Part shown: in pieces, positions 63,314-64,000 of the stretch
Layout of the letters: every line of letters starts with the position of its first letter
How positions within the stretch are numbered: the first letter of the stretch is position 1
Assembly (NCBI RefSeq): GCF_029277445.1
Contig: NZ_CP119566.1
Coordinates: 4,280,001 to 4,344,000 of the forward strand
Length of the DNA stretch: 64,000 bases
Direction: 5' to 3'
Origin: Pararhizobium qamdonense
GTDB taxonomy: Bacteria; Pseudomonadota; Alphaproteobacteria; Rhizobiales; Rhizobiaceae
The notes under the pieces: generated by a model
Databases searched by the model: none
What the model saw: only the letters and a program-made list of their open reading frames with translations
What the model was told of the DNA's origin: nothing
Position numbers and translations under genes: made by a program

Positions 63314-64000
63314 ATGTGCCGCTGGGCAGCCTATCGCGGAGAGCCGCTTTATCTGGAAGAACTGGTGTCCTCGCCGGCCCATTCGCTGATCGAGCAATCC
63401 CATTGCGCCACCCGCGCCAAGACGGCGACCAACGGTGACGGCTTCGGCATCGCCTGGTACGGCGATCATCCGGAACCCGGCCGCTACCGCGATATCCTGC
63501 CTGCCTGGTCAGACTGCAACCTGAAAAGCATTGCTAGGCAGATCCGCTCGCCGCTGTTTCTCGCCCATGTGCGGGCTGCGACCGGCGGCGGCACGCGGCG
63601 CGACAATTGCCACCCCTTCGTGCATGGCCGCTGGTCCTTCATGCACAACGGCCAGATCGGCGATTTCGAGCATTTGCGCCGGCCGATGGAGGCGATGCTC
63701 GACAACGATCTCTACACCGCCCGCACCGGCTCGACCGATAGTGAACTTCTCTTCTTGCTGGCGCTGCAGTTCGGCCTAGATCAGGATCCGCTGGGCGCAA
63801 TCGCCGAGACGCTCGCTTTCGTCGAACGGCTGGCCGAGCACCTGGAGCGCAAGGTTCTGGTGCGTTTCACGGCGGCACTTTCCGACGGACATGATCTCTA
63901 TGCCGTGCGCTATGCATCCGACTGGAAGGCGCCGACGCTCTATGCGTCGCCGATGGGGCCCAGCGGCGGCTATTGCTTGGTCTCCGAGCCGCTGAACGAC
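63314..64000 (+). CDS. class II glutamine amidotransferase (YafJ-like), N-terminal part (runs off right edge)
   Basis: The 229 codons seen begin ATG-TGC, so Cys2 becomes the N-terminal nucleophile of an Ntn amidotransferase. The glutamine site is visible: FLAHVRAATGGGTRRDNCHPFVHGRWSFMHNGQIGDFEHLRRPM, with the Arg and Asn-Gly elements of class II GATases. The sequence resembles YafJ and EgtC-type stand-alone amidotransferases (MCRWAAYRGEPLYLEELVSSPAHSLIEQS). Its partner or acceptor is unknown. The C-terminus lies outside the window. Confidence 0.88.
   Translation, partial: MCRWAAYRGEPLYLEELVSSPAHSLIEQSHCATRAKTATNGDGFGIAWYGDHPEPGRYRDILPAWSDCNLKSIARQIRSPLFLAHVRAATGGGTRRDNCHPFVHGRWSFMHNGQIGDFEHLRRPMEAMLDNDLYTARTGSTDSELLFLLALQFGLDQDPLGAIAETLAFVERLAEHLERKVLVRFTAALSDGHDLYAVRYASDWKAPTLYASPMGPSGGYCLVSEPLND

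Overview
The window is high-GC, densely coded chromosomal DNA from an alphaproteobacterium, most likely Rhizobiaceae (Rhizobium/Agrobacterium/Sinorhizobium group). The pointers are a rhizobial-type phospholipid N-methyltransferase, an iolR-C-D-E-B inositol cluster with the kinase fused to a DUF2090 domain, an imelysin/di-heme oxidoreductase iron cluster, an rsmI-yraN pair, and several families of short intergenic palindromic repeats resembling the RIME elements of rhizobia. I found no tRNA, rRNA, CRISPR array, prophage or intact insertion sequence. Genus and species cannot be fixed from the sequence alone.

Layout. 0-10 kb: an edge-truncated FAD oxidoreductase, an M14 deacylase-like protein, a LigT-like protein, two tandem O6-methylguanine methyltransferases, a Tat-exported agmatine-deiminase-like enzyme, guaA, MTA/SAH nucleosidase, a thioesterase, TspO and a GNAT. 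9-16 kb: an iron-linked cluster (two imelysins flanking a di-heme oxidoreductase, then CorA and a DUF1513 protein) with an Irr-type (ICE-like) box upstream. 16-30 kb: mainly housekeeping genes (RsmB-family methyltransferase, rlpA, SDR, queG, GST, uppP, NDUFA9-like, DUF1330, a secreted beta-helix protein, pyrF, histidine phosphatase, pmtA, dnaN, rsmI, yraN). 30-34.6 kb: the ugpBAEC glycerol-3-phosphate transporter. 34.6-40.4 kb: a looser, accessory-looking stretch (HIT protein, methyltransferases, isochorismatase-like hydrolase with a divergent LysR regulator, CatB-like and GNAT acetyltransferases, a decayed GNAT remnant, and a long non-coding block rich in hairpins). 40.4-55.8 kb: gshB, comM, cysK, three LysE exporters, hydrolases, an EamA transporter divergent from an Lrp regulator, dut divergent from prfC, PanE-like and VOC enzymes, HAD, AraC and GFA proteins. 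55.9-63 kb: the inositol catabolic genes iolB, iolE, iolD, iolC and the RpiR-type regulator, all on the minus strand. The right edge cuts a class II glutamine amidotransferase.

How the genes work together. The iol genes convert 2-keto-myo-inositol through dehydration (IolE), ring hydrolysis (IolD), isomerisation (IolB) and phosphorylation (IolC). Three imperfect copies of a GGAA-N6-TTCC-type motif near iolR and iolC suggest autoregulated control by IolR. The imelysin/di-heme cytochrome genes look like a periplasmic iron-handling module. The ugp genes form a complete ABC importer.

The most unusual sequence feature is a RIME-like palindromic repeat inserted in frame in the di-heme oxidoreductase gene, adding about 58 codons between the signal peptide and the enzyme core. 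No clearly new multi-gene system is evident. The best leads beyond that are the structured non-coding block before gshB and the decayed GNAT copy in the accessory stretch.
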